Numbered from the stretch's first letter, positions 35,874 through 44,789 are shown. The stretch is DNA of 54,861 nucleotides from Loigolactobacillus zhaoyuanensis (GCF_003946385.1 NZ_RHOE01000012.1:1-54861); one strand, 5' to 3'. Made by a program: numbers and translations. The notes: generated from the letters alone by a model not told the origin.

Positions 35874-36314
35874 TTATTGAATTTCGATTTGATGTTTAGT
35901 CGCGTTAGCTGATTTTGGTAAAGTGATCTTTAAGACGCCGTCGTCATATTTCGCAGTGATTTTAGCTTGATCCACGTTAGGCAGTTGATATTGCCGTGAA
36001 AATTGACCGTAGTGCCGTTCGCGCCGGACTAACTGATCATTTTTATCGCGTTCATCAGTGTTTTGCTCGTTTTTAGCGCTAACGGTTAAGACGTCGTTTT
36101 GATAATCGATTTGCAGGTTCTTTTTATCAATTCCAGGCAAATCAATGGTTGCGTGATAGGCCTGATCACTTTCTTTGATATCTGTCCGCATGGTGTCGTC
36201 GAACTCTGGAAATTGGAAAGCGTCGTCAAAGAAGCTATGCGCTAGCCGATTGAAGAAGCGACCTGTACCTAAGTCCATCAAGTCATTTTGCCGATTCGTT
36301 AAATCATTTGCCAT
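35874..36314 (-). CDS. Small heat shock protein, Hsp20/alpha-crystallin family
   Basis: A 146-aa holdase chaperone. The alpha-crystallin domain (about 42-138) begins MRTDIKESDQAYHATIDLPG and includes the typical LTVSAKNEQ, RRERHYGQFSRQYQLP and the C-terminal DGVLKITLPK. The final IEI is the I-x-I motif that docks between dimers. The ATG at 36314 follows GGAGGC; a longer TTG reading contains the ribosome site. A perfect CIRCE element at 36405-36431 and a TATAAT (minus strand, 36373-36378) show HrcA control. Confidence 0.95.
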   Translation of the reverse strand: MANDLTNRQNDLMDLGTGRFFNRLAHSFFDDAFQFPEFDDTMRTDIKESDQAYHATIDLPGIDKKNLQIDYQNDVLTVSAKNEQNTDERDKNDQLVRRERHYGQFSRQYQLPNVDQAKITAKYDDGVLKITLPKSANATKHQIEIQ

Positions 36315-36404
36315 AACAAAAGCCTCCAATTAATTTTTTTGTTTAGTAATACTTGATTACCTTACAAATTCTATTATAGTCAAAGTTGGTCAAAATGCTA
36401 GTAA

Positions 36405-36431
36405 TTAGCACTCAATGATTCAGAGTGCTAA
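36405..36431. promoter_or_regulatory. CIRCE element (HrcA operator)
   Basis: TTAGCACTC-N9-GAGTGCTAA, an exact match to the CIRCE consensus, upstream of hsp20. Confidence 0.97.
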
Positions 36432-36708
36432 TTTGCATTTATTTTTTAGTTCAAGGATAATAGATATATTGTGAAGTAACTCGAAAATTAGTTAGTAGGC
36501 AATATAAGCAGGTACAATCAGAATGATTCGTCGTGTTTAAAGCTTAAGTGAATAGGATTAGTAGGGATAGTTAGCCGAGTTGCATAAGCAATCACTGTAA
36601 TAAAATTAAGCTACTTTATAGTGCAAATAACGGCATATATTTTTGCAATTAGATTGAAAGTATGTTTACCATTATAGAGACATGATTCTAAAAGAAGGTG
36701 ATGAGCAA
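36432..36708 (+). other. Gene-free region before the opuC operon
   Basis: AT-rich with no open frame. Loose promoter-like words occur near 36640-36675 (TTGCAA, TTGAAA, TTATAG), but none has proper spacing, so the opuC promoter cannot be fixed. I see no riboswitch here. Confidence 0.4.
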
Positions 36709-37866
36709 ATGACATTACTAACAATGTCGCATTTGAACAAGATTTATAACGGCAACAAAGCAGTAGATGATTTTAATTTGGAGATTGAAAAAGGTGAATT
36801 TATTTGTTTTATCGGGACATCTGGTTCAGGTAAAACCACCACAATGCGGATGATCAATCGGATGCTTCATCAAACTTCCGGAACGATTAAAATTAACGGC
36901 GAAAACATCGCTAAAATGGATCCAGTAAAGTTACGACGTAAAATCGGTTATGTGATCCAGAACGTGGGCTTGATGCCACACATGACGATTCGCGAAAATA
37001 TTACTTTAGTACCCAAATTACTAAAGTGGTCTGAAGCGAAGCGTAACGAAAAAGCAGTAGAAATGATCAAATTAGCTGAATTACCAGAGGACTATTTGGA
37101 TCGTTATCCAGCTGAATTATCTGGTGGTCAGCAACAGCGGATCGGGGTAGTTCGGGCATTAGCTGCGGATCAAGATATTATTTTAATGGATGAGCCCTTT
37201 GGTGCATTGGATCCGATCACGCGTGAATCGTTGCAGGATCTGGTCAAGGATCTACAGGAACGTTTAGGCAAAACGTTTATTTTTGTGACCCATGATATGG
37301 ATGAGGCTTTAACGTTGGCAACACGGATCGTTATTATGTCGCACGGTAAGCAAATTCAGGTGGACACGCCAGATAATATTTTGCGTCATCCAGAAAATGA
37401 ATTTGTTGAAAGTTTGATTGGTCAAGAACGCTTGATTCAAGCGCGACCAAGTATTACTACTGTTGGTCAGGTTGCGACCAAGGCGGTTTCGGCCCGTGAA
37501 ACCCAGACTTTAAAAGAAGCGTTGGGCGAAATGCATACCAAGCGTGTTGATACATTGTTAGTAACTGATGATGACGGCGTTTTGCGCGGCTTTGTTGGCA
37601 TTGAACAAATCAACCAATTTTACGGTACGGGTAAAGAAATCGGTGATATCATGGATCGGAATATCTTCTACGTTAAGGAAGATTCAGTTATTCGTGATAC
37701 AGTTGAGCGGATTTTGAAACGCGGCTTTAAAAACGTCCCCGTTATTGATCACGATCATCATTTAGTTGGGATCGTTACTCGGGCGACTTTAGTTGATATG
37801 GTTTATGACGCGCTTTGGGGTGAATCAGACAAGCCGGATAATACCGAGGCAGGTGACAAAGCGTGA
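36709..37866 (+). CDS. opuCA: Glycine betaine/carnitine/choline ABC transporter, ATP-binding subunit with CBS pair
   Basis: A 385-aa ATPase of the OpuC/ProV type, driving uptake of compatible solutes. Walker A is GTSGSGKTT, the signature LSGGQQQR, Walker [13 protein letters not shown]. After the ABC domain come two CBS domains (about 255-370, e.g. [18 protein letters not shown] and [17 protein letters not shown]). In Listeria the CBS pair of OpuCA binds cyclic di-AMP, which shuts the transporter. The ATG at 36709 follows AAGAAGGTGA. The gene overlaps opuCB by four bases (GTGA). Confidence 0.93.
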   Translation: MTLLTMSHLNKIYNGNKAVDDFNLEIEKGEFICFIGTSGSGKTTTMRMINRMLHQTSGTIKINGENIAKMDPVKLRRKIGYVIQNVGLMPHMTIRENITLVPKLLKWSEAKRNEKAVEMIKLAELPEDYLDRYPAELSGGQQQRIGVVRALAADQDIILMDEPFGALDPITRESLQDLVKDLQERLGKTFIFVTHDMDEALTLATRIVIMSHGKQIQVDTPDNILRHPENEFVESLIGQERLIQARPSITTVGQVATKAVSARETQTLKEALGEMHTKRVDTLLVTDDDGVLRGFVGIEQINQFYGTGKEIGDIMDRNIFYVKEDSVIRDTVERILKRGFKNVPVIDHDHHLVGIVTRATLVDMVYDALWGESDKPDNTEAGDKA

Positions 37867-38501
37867 TCGCATTTTTCCAAGAATTTGGCGGCCAGTTACT
37901 ATTAAAAACTTGGCAGCATATTTATATCTCTGCAATTGCACTATTTTTAGGTGTGATCGTGGCGATTCCATTAGGTGTCTTATTAACTCGGTATAAAAAG
38001 GTTGCCGGTTTTACTATTGGCCTAGCCAGTGTGCTACAAACGGTGCCAGCAATGGCTTTGTTGGCGATGATGATCCCACTTTTTGGTATTGGGGCTTTGC
38101 CAGCGATCGTTGCGCTATTTATCTACTCATTATTGCCAATTTTACGTAATACTTATTTGGGGATGGAAAATGTCGATCCCACATTGCGCGATGCGGCTAA
38201 AGGGATGGGTATGAGCAATTTACAGTCGATCCTACAGGTTGAGTTACGGATGGCGGCACCGGTGATCATGGCGGGTGTTCGGTTGTCTGCCACTTATGTT
38301 ATTGCCTGGACTGCATTAGCTTCCTATATTGGTGCCGGCGGTCTTGGGGATTTCATTTTCAATGGGTTAAATTTATACCGGCCTGACCTGATTTTAGGTG
38401 GTTCGATTCCGGTGATTATTTTAGCGTTGATCGTTGATTTTCTGCTGGGTCGATTGGAGTCGTTACTGACGCCGCGAACGAAACAGGAGGGGAGTCACTA
38501 A
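37863..38501 (+). CDS. opuCB: Compatible-solute ABC transporter permease
   Basis: A 212-aa permease with about five to six membrane helices and the inner-membrane ABC loop ([20 protein letters not shown]). It begins at GTG overlapping the opuCA stop and is overlapped in turn by opuCC (TAATG). It pairs with OpuCD to form the membrane channel of the importer. Confidence 0.92.
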   Translation: MIAFFQEFGGQLLLKTWQHIYISAIALFLGVIVAIPLGVLLTRYKKVAGFTIGLASVLQTVPAMALLAMMIPLFGIGALPAIVALFIYSLLPILRNTYLGMENVDPTLRDAAKGMGMSNLQSILQVELRMAAPVIMAGVRLSATYVIAWTALASYIGAGGLGDFIFNGLNLYRPDLILGGSIPVIILALIVDFLLGRLESLLTPRTKQEGSH

Positions 38502-39430
38502 TGCGTAAGCACAAACTATTTAAATTAACGCTACTCTTTCTGTCGCTAGTCACGGTACTATCCGGTTGCGGTTTTCCTGGCTTAAGTAGTAGCAGTAAGG
38601 ATACCGTTAAAATTGCGGCACAAAATACGACAGAGCAGCAGATCATGGCTGCCGTCATTCAACAAATGATCGAACACTATTCTGACTTGAATACTGCTGT
38701 TATTAGTAATTTAGGATCGGGTACAGTTAGTTTTCAAGCACAAAAGCGTGGCGATGCTGACCTAACTGCGATTCGTTATAATGGGACGGACATGCAGACG
38801 ATCCTTAATGAATCAGGCGAAACTGATCCGGCCAAGGTCGATCAAATTGTGCGTAAAGAATTTAAAGATAAATACCATATGACTTATTTTCCGAGCTACG
38901 GCTTTGCGGATACGTACCAATTCATGGTGACGCAAAAGTTTGCTAAGGAACATAATTTAAATACCGTCAGTGATCTAAAAGAAGTTGCACCCAGCATGAA
39001 AGTGGGTATTGATCAGATTTGGATGAATCGTAAAGGGGACGGCTATGATGATTTCCAAAAGCAGTATGGCTTTAGCTTTGGCCGAGTTTACCCCATGCAG
39101 ATCGGTCTAGTTTATAACGCTTTAGCTAGCGGTAAAATGGACGCGGTCCTTGGTTATTCAACTGATGGTCGTATCGGCAGCTACAATTTAAAACTGTTGA
39201 AGGATGACCTGCATTATTTTCCACCTTATGAAGCCAGTGTGGTCGTCAACGATTCAGCGTTGAAGCGGCATCCGCAGCTTAAGGGGATTTTACGCCGTTT
39301 AGATGGCAAATTTCCATTGAAGACGATGCAAAAGCTAAACTATCAAGTTGATAACAACTTACAAGAACCAGCTGTCGTCGCACGGAATTTCCTTAAGCAG
39401 CATAACTATTTTGAAAGGAGCGATGATTAA
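38501..39430 (+). CDS. opuCC: Compatible-solute ABC transporter, substrate-binding lipoprotein
   Basis: A 309-aa lipoprotein: a lipobox VLSGC puts the lipidated cysteine at residue 23, and the mature part is an OpuAC-type type-II binding protein (KIAAQNTTEQQIMAAVIQQM onwards). This branch binds quaternary amines such as glycine betaine, carnitine or choline in an aromatic cage. Start and stop overlap both neighbouring permease genes by one base, so the four subunits are coupled. Confidence 0.92.
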   Translation: MRKHKLFKLTLLFLSLVTVLSGCGFPGLSSSSKDTVKIAAQNTTEQQIMAAVIQQMIEHYSDLNTAVISNLGSGTVSFQAQKRGDADLTAIRYNGTDMQTILNESGETDPAKVDQIVRKEFKDKYHMTYFPSYGFADTYQFMVTQKFAKEHNLNTVSDLKEVAPSMKVGIDQIWMNRKGDGYDDFQKQYGFSFGRVYPMQIGLVYNALASGKMDAVLGYSTDGRIGSYNLKLLKDDLHYFPPYEASVVVNDSALKRHPQLKGILRRLDGKFPLKTMQKLNYQVDNNLQEPAVVARNFLKQHNYFERSDD

Positions 39431-40098
39431 TGCAGAGCATGAATGTGTTAGAACAATTAGCTTATTATTTTGCGCATAATGGCATGTATGTGCTGGAGCA
39501 GTTTAGTCGTCACTTTTTGATTTCAATTTATGGTGTGCTGCTAGCGGCAATTGTTGGCATTCCGATCGGCATTCTGATTGCTCGTTATCGTAAACTCAGC
39601 GGATGGGTGATCGGTATCGCTAATGTGATCCAAACGATTCCGTCATTAGCAATGTTATCGATTATTATGTTGGGCTTAGGTCTCGGCGTAAACACGGTCA
39701 TCGTCACTGTCTTCTTTTACGCATTATTACCGATCATTAAGAACACCTATACAGGAATGGTCAACGTGAACCGCGATGTGTTAGATGCAGGTAAAGGAAT
39801 GGGCATGACGCGAATCCAGGTGTTACGGCTGATCGAAATACCTTTATCATTGTCTGTCATCATGGCCGGCTTACGTAATGCGCTAGTTTTGGCGATCGGG
39901 ATTACGGCAATTGGTTCATTTGTCGGTGCTGGCGGCCTCGGTGATATCATCATCCGCGGGACCAACGCAACAAATGGTGGCGCAATTATTTTAGCGGGTG
40001 CGTTACCAACGGCGTTGATGGCAATCATTGCTGACTTAGTGCTTGGTTTCTTCGAGAAACGTTTTGATCCAAGTACACGCAAAGCAAAGCAAGCGTAA
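39430..40098 (+). CDS. opuCD: Compatible-solute ABC transporter permease
   Basis: A 222-aa permease similar to OpuCB, with the EAA-like loop NTYTGMVNVNRDVLDAGKGMG. GAAAGGAG lies upstream of the ATG. It ends the operon; no strong terminator follows directly, so some read-through into 40100-40461 is possible. Confidence 0.92.
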   Translation: MQSMNVLEQLAYYFAHNGMYVLEQFSRHFLISIYGVLLAAIVGIPIGILIARYRKLSGWVIGIANVIQTIPSLAMLSIIMLGLGLGVNTVIVTVFFYALLPIIKNTYTGMVNVNRDVLDAGKGMGMTRIQVLRLIEIPLSLSVIMAGLRNALVLAIGITAIGSFVGAGGLGDIIIRGTNATNGGAIILAGALPTALMAIIADLVLGFFEKRFDPSTRKAKQA

Positions 40099-40137
40099 GT
40101 TAGTTTTTATTTGCTAAAATAGGTAATGCTCACCGAG

Positions 40138-40175
40138 TGTAATCGCTTGCAAAAATGATCATTTCTTGATATATT
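40138..40175 (+). promoter_or_regulatory. Promoter of the structured RNA, overlapped by a cre site
   Basis: The -35 TTGCAA (40147-40152) stands exactly 17 bp before the -10 TATATT (40170-40175). TGTAATCGCTTGCA (40138-40151) matches the cre pattern TGNAANCGNWNNCA fully and covers the -35, so CcpA should repress it. Transcription should start near 40182. Confidence 0.65.
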
Positions 40176-40181
40176 TAAATC

Positions 40182-40461
40182 AAGGAAGACGAAGAGACTA
40201 ATATGGGATGACGAGTCAGTCATTACCGGTGAGACGCCAGTGTGAGCTTGCGGAAGAAAGCAGCAGCACTGTGCTAAGTTAGTCAAGCAAATAGGATAAC
40301 GAATCGTATCGTGCTACTGGAAAGTAGTGTAACGGCGCTGATTGCGAAATCAGGTTATCACGAAAGCGTTGGTGATCGTGTCGGATCACTGAAAATTGGT
40401 CTCGGAAGTTGTCTTCCGCTAGTATCGATCCGCAGGCTGCAATTAGGCCTGCGGTTTTTTT
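40182..40461 (+). ncRNA. Unrecognised structured RNA (about 280 nt), leader or stand-alone
   Basis: It has no coding frame of note but dense local pairing. GACTAA (40196-40201) pairs with TTAGTC (40279-40284), closing a domain that holds CAGTG/CACTG (40238-40271). Next come CTACT-GGAA-AGTAG (40314-40327), CTGATT-GCGA-AATCAG (40338-40353), ATCAC/GTGAT (40357-40376) and CGGAAG-TTGT-CTTCCG (40403-40418). Last is the terminator CCGCAGGC/GCCTGCGG plus seven T (40430-40461). I compared it by eye with T-box, SAM, lysine, M-box, FMN, TPP, cobalamin, ydaO, yybP and glmS motifs and saw no match. It ends 31 bp before the Tag-like gene. Confidence 0.6.
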
Positions 40462-40491
40462 ATGCTTATTTTTTATAAGGGGTGCGGTGAT

Positions 40492-41031
40492 ATGCACAAG
40501 AATGACCAAAACGAATGGACGGGTAATGGCACGCAAGAATATTCAGCATATTTTGGGACCATGACCCATGATGATCATATTCTATTTGAATTATTGACGG
40601 TCGGTGTGTTTCAGGTTGGTTTGAGCTGGCAGGCAGCCGCCAGTAAATTACCAGTTTATCGACGTGATTTTGCTGGAATGGTAATTGACCAAGTGGCTGG
40701 TTTTAGCGCGGCCGATATTGAACGCATTACTGCGGATCCAGTAATGATCCGTAATCCACGTAAAATTGCGGCAACAATTACAAATGCGCAAGCAATTATC
40801 GCGATTCAACATGAGTTCGGCAGCTTTGCTAATTATTTATGGCAGTTTGTAGACAATGTGCCGCTGCTAATAACGTATATTGATCGGCACGAGGTGGCTA
40901 ACCAGTCACCGTTAACCAGTAAAGTTGCGCAAGATATGAAACAGCGCGGTTTTAAATTTGTGGGTCCAGTAGTAACGCATATGTTTATGAAGGCAGCTGG
41001 GCTGATTCAGGATGAGATTCTCGATCAGTAA
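40492..41031 (+). CDS. DNA-3-methyladenine glycosylase I (Tag)-like protein lacking key residues
   Basis: A 179-aa protein of the Tag superfamily: HDDHILFELLTVGVFQVGLSW, VYRRDFAGM, MIRNPRKIAATITNAQAI and MKQRGFKFVGPVVTHMFMKAAGLI all align with Tag. Ordinary Tag removes 3-methyladenine from DNA. Here the N-terminal cysteine and the C-terminal His/Cys that bind zinc are missing (GLIQDEILDQ). The glutamate that recognises the base (E38 in E. coli, in LEGAQAGLSW) is replaced (VGVFQVGLSW). A changed or lost glycosylase activity is likely. The ATG at 40492 follows AAGGGGTG. A structured RNA and terminator stand just upstream. Confidence 0.75.
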   Translation: MHKNDQNEWTGNGTQEYSAYFGTMTHDDHILFELLTVGVFQVGLSWQAAASKLPVYRRDFAGMVIDQVAGFSAADIERITADPVMIRNPRKIAATITNAQAIIAIQHEFGSFANYLWQFVDNVPLLITYIDRHEVANQSPLTSKVAQDMKQRGFKFVGPVVTHMFMKAAGLIQDEILDQ

Positions 41032-41048
41032 CAGGAAAAGGTTAAGGG

Positions 41049-41078
41049 AAAACAGCTAATAAATATTAGCTGTTTTTA
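41049..41078. terminator. Terminator after the Tag-like gene
   Basis: AAAACAGCTAATA and TATTAGCTGTTTT are exact complements, followed by further T. Confidence 0.85.
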
Positions 41079-41145
41079 TTATGCTTATTTTAACGGCGAT
41101 GTTAGTAAATCTATCATATAGTGATAATTGAGGCAATTAAAAGAG

Positions 41146-41193
41146 AAAATGATTAAAAATAAATTTGATAATTTTAATCATTTTAATTATAAT
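41146..41193 (+). promoter_or_regulatory. Promoter of the pxp operon with a 13-bp-arm operator
   Basis: TTGATA (41165-41170), 17 bp, TATAAT (41188-41193) is a near-consensus promoter. AAAATGATTAAAA (41146-41158) and TTTTAATCATTTT (41172-41184) are exact complements flanking the -35, the right arm lying between -35 and -10. This is a typical repressor site. No regulator gene lies in the operon. Confidence 0.7.
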
Positions 41194-41236
41194 CTAATTT
41201 ATGGTAATTAATTTATTTAGCAAAGGGAGGTTGTCG

Positions 41237-41947
41237 ATGTTACCCTATGATTTAATTCCAGCTAGTGATCAAGCGTTGAATGTCACTTTTCCAAATAGAA
41301 TTGATCCTAAAATCAATCTAATTATTAGTCATTTGGCGACTGATTTAAAACAGCATGAAGCTATTGTTGCTTTATTACCGGCTTTTCGAACGTTAACTAT
41401 TTTTTACCAACCTTTAGTTATAAGTTTGGAACAGCTAAAGCTTTTGGTTGATAAAACGATTAAAAATTTAGATTTTCAACAAACTGAGCAGGTAAAGGTC
41501 GTACACATTCCGGTCTGCTATACGTCTGAGTTTGGGCCAGATTTAGAGCGTGTCGCATTGCATGCACAGCTAAGCGTTACCGATTTGATTCAGCGGCATA
41601 GCCGACCAAACTATTTAATCTATATGTTAGGTTTTCTACCAGGGTTTGCTTACCTAGGCGGATTGGATGCGCAATTAGCAATGCCGCGCCTAGCTTCACC
41701 CCGAGCGACAATTCCCGCTGGTTCAGTTGGGATTGCAGGTGAGCAGACAGGTATGTATCCAGTGGTCTCTCCCGGTGGGTGGCAGCTAATTGGTCGAACA
41801 CCGCTTAAATTATTCGATGTGCACCGGGCACAGCCATTGTTTTATCAGGCCGGTGATTATATTCATTTTGATGTAATTGATCAAACCGAGTTTGCACGAA
41901 TCGCTGCTGCACCGGAGACTTATCAAATTCAGATTACGCAAGAGTAG
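41237..41947 (+). CDS. pxpB: 5-oxoprolinase subunit B (KipI family)
   Basis: A 236-aa protein of the PxpB/KipI (allophanate hydrolase subunit 1-like) family. It carries the family's YMLGFLPGFAYLGGLD, RLASPRATIPAGSVGIAGEQTG and YPVVSPGGWQLIGRTPL blocks in order. With PxpA and PxpC it makes the ATP-dependent prokaryotic 5-oxoprolinase, opening pyroglutamate to glutamate. KipI in B. subtilis also inhibits the sporulation kinase KinA, irrelevant in a non-sporulator. The ATG at 41237 follows AAAGGGAGG; a longer reading from 41201 spans the ribosome site. Confidence 0.92.
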   Translation: MLPYDLIPASDQALNVTFPNRIDPKINLIISHLATDLKQHEAIVALLPAFRTLTIFYQPLVISLEQLKLLVDKTIKNLDFQQTEQVKVVHIPVCYTSEFGPDLERVALHAQLSVTDLIQRHSRPNYLIYMLGFLPGFAYLGGLDAQLAMPRLASPRATIPAGSVGIAGEQTGMYPVVSPGGWQLIGRTPLKLFDVHRAQPLFYQAGDYIHFDVIDQTEFARIAAAPETYQIQITQE

Positions 41948-41958
41948 GTGAAAAGAAA

Positions 41959-42975
41959 ATGTCAGTAACAATTCTAGCCGGTGGTTTATTGACCACTGTT
42001 CAGGATGCAGGTCGTGTGACCCAGCAAGCGAGTGGTTTTGGTGTCGCCGGCGTGATGGATCCTTGGGCTTTTCGTTTAGCTAACTTATTAGTCGATAATT
42101 CACCTCAGGCCGCTGTTTTGGAAATGACCAGTGTGGGACCTGATTTACAATTTAATCAGGATTGTGTTGTTGCTATAACCGGTGCTACTGGTCAAGCGAC
42201 CTTGAATGGGCAACCATTCCCTTTTTATCAGGCACAATTAGTTTTGCGGGGACAACGATTAGCAATCCAACGATTGACCAATGGCGTGCGTAGCTATTTA
42301 GCTGTTGCTGGTGGTTTTATGGTACCTAAAGTGATGGGGAGCCGCTCAACTAGCACCCGATATCAGCTAGGTGGCTTTCATGGTCGACCATTGCAAAGTG
42401 GCGATGTTTTACCGTTAAAGTCCAGTACTGCCTACGTTTCGGATTATGGGAACCGTCATTTGCCAATACCAACTTATGCGGCGGCGCAAATTACAGTAAA
42501 CGTAACGCCGGGACCGCAGTTTGATCAATTTGGTCAGGCTGTGCAACAAGCTTTTACACAAGCGACGTTTACCGTTAGTAATGCTGCTGACCGCATGGGT
42601 TATCGGTTGACCGGCGCAAAATTAAAGGTGGCACAAACCGGTAATTTATTGTCGGAAGGTACTTTTTTTGGCGGTATCCAGGTACCACAAAATGGTGATC
42701 CAATTATTTTATTAGCTGATCGACAGACGACCGGCGGGTACCCAGTGATCGCCGTCATTGCCAGCGTTGACTTACCTTTGATTGCGCAATTACAACCAGG
42801 GATGACGATCAAATTTAAATTAATTTCGATTGCGGCAGCACAACAATTGATTGAAGCTCAACGAAATAAATTGACACTTTTAAAGCAGCAAGTCGGCCAA
42901 GCAAGCGAGCAAGATTTAAGCCCGCGCTTGGCCGCTACCCGGGTCGCGCGTTTATTTAACGGATCAAGTAGGTAG
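41959..42975 (+). CDS. pxpC: 5-oxoprolinase subunit C (KipA, biotin-dependent carboxyltransferase family)
   Basis: A 338-aa protein of the KipA/PxpC (allophanate hydrolase subunit 2-like) family. Marks are TTVQDAGR, GVMDPWAFRLAN, SYLAVAGGFMVPKVMGSRST, SEGTFFGGIQVPQNGDPIIL and DRQTTGGYPVIAVIASVDLP. It forms the PxpBC pair that handles the phosphorylated or carboxylated intermediate. It is eleven bases from pxpB. The same fold occurs in urea carboxylase, where it meets the biotin machinery; here accB and accC follow directly. Confidence 0.92.
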   Translation: MSVTILAGGLLTTVQDAGRVTQQASGFGVAGVMDPWAFRLANLLVDNSPQAAVLEMTSVGPDLQFNQDCVVAITGATGQATLNGQPFPFYQAQLVLRGQRLAIQRLTNGVRSYLAVAGGFMVPKVMGSRSTSTRYQLGGFHGRPLQSGDVLPLKSSTAYVSDYGNRHLPIPTYAAAQITVNVTPGPQFDQFGQAVQQAFTQATFTVSNAADRMGYRLTGAKLKVAQTGNLLSEGTFFGGIQVPQNGDPIILLADRQTTGGYPVIAVIASVDLPLIAQLQPGMTIKFKLISIAAAQQLIEAQRNKLTLLKQQVGQASEQDLSPRLAATRVARLFNGSSR

Positions 42976-42997
42976 CGAAATGAAGGGGAGGATCGCA

Positions 42998-43396
42998 ATG
43001 GATTTATCTGAAATAAAGGCGTTGATGGATCATATGGCCGCCAGCAACTTAACGACTTTTGTTTATCGTGACGGGCAAACAACTTTAAAATTAGCTAAAA
43101 CAGCCGCTAGCCCAGCAAATCAGCCAGCCCAGCAGGTCACGCCGACGCCAACGACAAATGCAAAAAAAATATTGAAAGCTCCTTTAGTCGGCGTCTTCTA
43201 CGCAGCGGCCGCGCCAGATGAACCGCCATTTGTGAAGGCCGGCGATACAGTTGTGCTTGGTCAAACGATCGGCGTTATTGAAGCGATGAAAATGATGCAT
43301 GAGGTGAAAGCTGACCAAGCTGGCAAAATTAGTCAGGTGTTAGTCGGCAACGAGCAGCGGGTCGGCTTTGATGATCCGTTATTTGAACTAGCTTAG
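42998..43396 (+). CDS. accB: Biotin carboxyl carrier protein
   Basis: A 132-aa BCCP. A short N-terminal region and a Pro/Ala/Thr-rich flexible linker (about 35-56) lead to the biotinyl domain, with the biotin site EAMKMM (Lys98). GAAGGGGAGG precedes the ATG at 42998; a longer reading includes it. As part of the pxp operon it is probably a dedicated copy, separate from the fatty-acid acetyl-CoA carboxylase set. Confidence 0.9.
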   Translation: MDLSEIKALMDHMAASNLTTFVYRDGQTTLKLAKTAASPANQPAQQVTPTPTTNAKKILKAPLVGVFYAAAAPDEPPFVKAGDTVVLGQTIGVIEAMKMMHEVKADQAGKISQVLVGNEQRVGFDDPLFELA

Positions 43397-43433
43397 TCGA
43401 AAAATAACTATCTTGTGAAGTGGAAGTGAGCCC

Positions 43434-44774
43434 TTGAAAAAAGTATTGATTGCTAATCGTGGTGAAATTGCGGTGCGCATCATTCGTGCTTGTCATGAAC
43501 TTAATATCGCGACGGTGGCGATTTATTCGGCGGCAGATAAGCTGGCGCTACATGTGCAGTTAGCAGATGAATCGATTTGCGTTGGTCCTGCTGATCCGCA
43601 AAAAAGTTATCTGAATATTGACAATATTGTGGCGGCAGCCGTAGCACTTGGCGCTGATGCAGTTCATCCGGGCTATGGTTTCTTATCGGAAAATGCAGAA
43701 TTTGCGCGACGTTGTGAAGCGCAAGGACTGACTTTTATAGGTCCATCAGCTAAAGTGATCGCACAAATGGGTGATAAAGCTGCGGCCCGTGAAATTATGC
43801 AAGCTGCCGGTGTGCCAGTTATCCCAGGTAGTCCACAGGGATTTACTGACCAAAAAATTGGGGCCCGTTTAGCTGCTGATATTGGTTATCCGGTGATGTT
43901 GAAAGCAGCAGCTGGCGGCGGCGGTAAAGGAATGCGAGTTATTACGGCGGCAAAGCAGTTTAACCATGAGTTTCAGTTAGCACAAAGTGAAGCGGAGAAA
44001 TCTTTTGCTAATGGTGAAATGTATTTAGAAAAATTTATTGCACGGCCACGCCATATTGAAATACAGATCATGGGCGACACGCACGGTCAGGTGTTAACTT
44101 TCGGTGAGCGCGACTGTTCTTTACAACAAAATCATCAAAAAATGATTGAAGAAGCGCCTAGTGATGTTGTAGATCCAGCCACACGTAAACAAATGTTGGC
44201 GACTTCGATCATGGCAGCCAAAGCCATTCATTATGTTGGCGCCGGGACGATTGAATTTTTGTACTCAGGTCCTGATCAGTTTTACTTTATGGAAATGAAT
44301 ACGCGGGTTCAGGTCGAACATCCGATCACTGAGCTGATCACTGGGCAAGATATTGTCGCGCTTCAATTACAGATTGCCGCGGGTCAAGCACTACCGACCA
44401 CGACGCCATCAATCCAGGGGCATGCGCTGGAATGTCGGATCAACGCGCGAACGCCGGGGCTGATCACGGGGTTACATTTGCCTGGTGGTAACGGAATAAG
44501 GATCGATACGGCACTATATCAAGGCTACACTGTACCGTCAGATTATGATGCAATGATCGCTAAAATAATTGTTTATGCAGTTGATCGACCAACAGCAATC
44601 GCCAAAATGCGCGCCGCGATCGGTGAAACTGTGATCAATGGAATTCAAACTAATTTAGATTTTTTGGCTGAATTACTGATGGCGCCAGACTATCTTGCTG
44701 ATGACATCAATATTACCTTTATCGATGATTTTGTAGCCGCACAATCAAGGTTACAAGCAACGGATCAATTGTAG
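43434..44774 (+). CDS. accC: Biotin carboxylase
   Basis: A 446-aa ATP-grasp enzyme that carboxylates biotin on BCCP with bicarbonate and ATP. It opens KKVLIANRGEIAVRIIRAC and contains the glycine-rich ATP loop AAAGGGGKGMR, the MEMNTRVQVEHPITE catalytic block, and the ALECRINAR region. The start is TTG with GGAAGTGAG upstream. It follows accB by 37 bp. Its place between pxpC and pxpA, rather than with accAD/fab genes, ties it to 5-oxoproline or related chemistry. Confidence 0.93.
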   Translation: MKKVLIANRGEIAVRIIRACHELNIATVAIYSAADKLALHVQLADESICVGPADPQKSYLNIDNIVAAAVALGADAVHPGYGFLSENAEFARRCEAQGLTFIGPSAKVIAQMGDKAAAREIMQAAGVPVIPGSPQGFTDQKIGARLAADIGYPVMLKAAAGGGGKGMRVITAAKQFNHEFQLAQSEAEKSFANGEMYLEKFIARPRHIEIQIMGDTHGQVLTFGERDCSLQQNHQKMIEEAPSDVVDPATRKQMLATSIMAAKAIHYVGAGTIEFLYSGPDQFYFMEMNTRVQVEHPITELITGQDIVALQLQIAAGQALPTTTPSIQGHALECRINARTPGLITGLHLPGGNGIRIDTALYQGYTVPSDYDAMIAKIIVYAVDRPTAIAKMRAAIGETVINGIQTNLDFLAELLMAPDYLADDINITFIDDFVAAQSRLQATDQL

Positions 44775-44789
44775 AAAGAAGACGATAAG

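Noticed and set aside
40251-40264. CGGAAGAAAGCAGC, resembling the GGAAG-GAAGCAGC core of SRP RNA
   Set aside because: The closing pairs and the rest of the SRP hairpin are absent and the surrounding fold is quite different; treated as chance.
40182-40461. T-box or lysine-type riboswitch reading of the structured RNA
   Set aside because: No GGTGGNACC T-box word or AGAGGTGC lysine-box word is present, although the size and terminator would fit.
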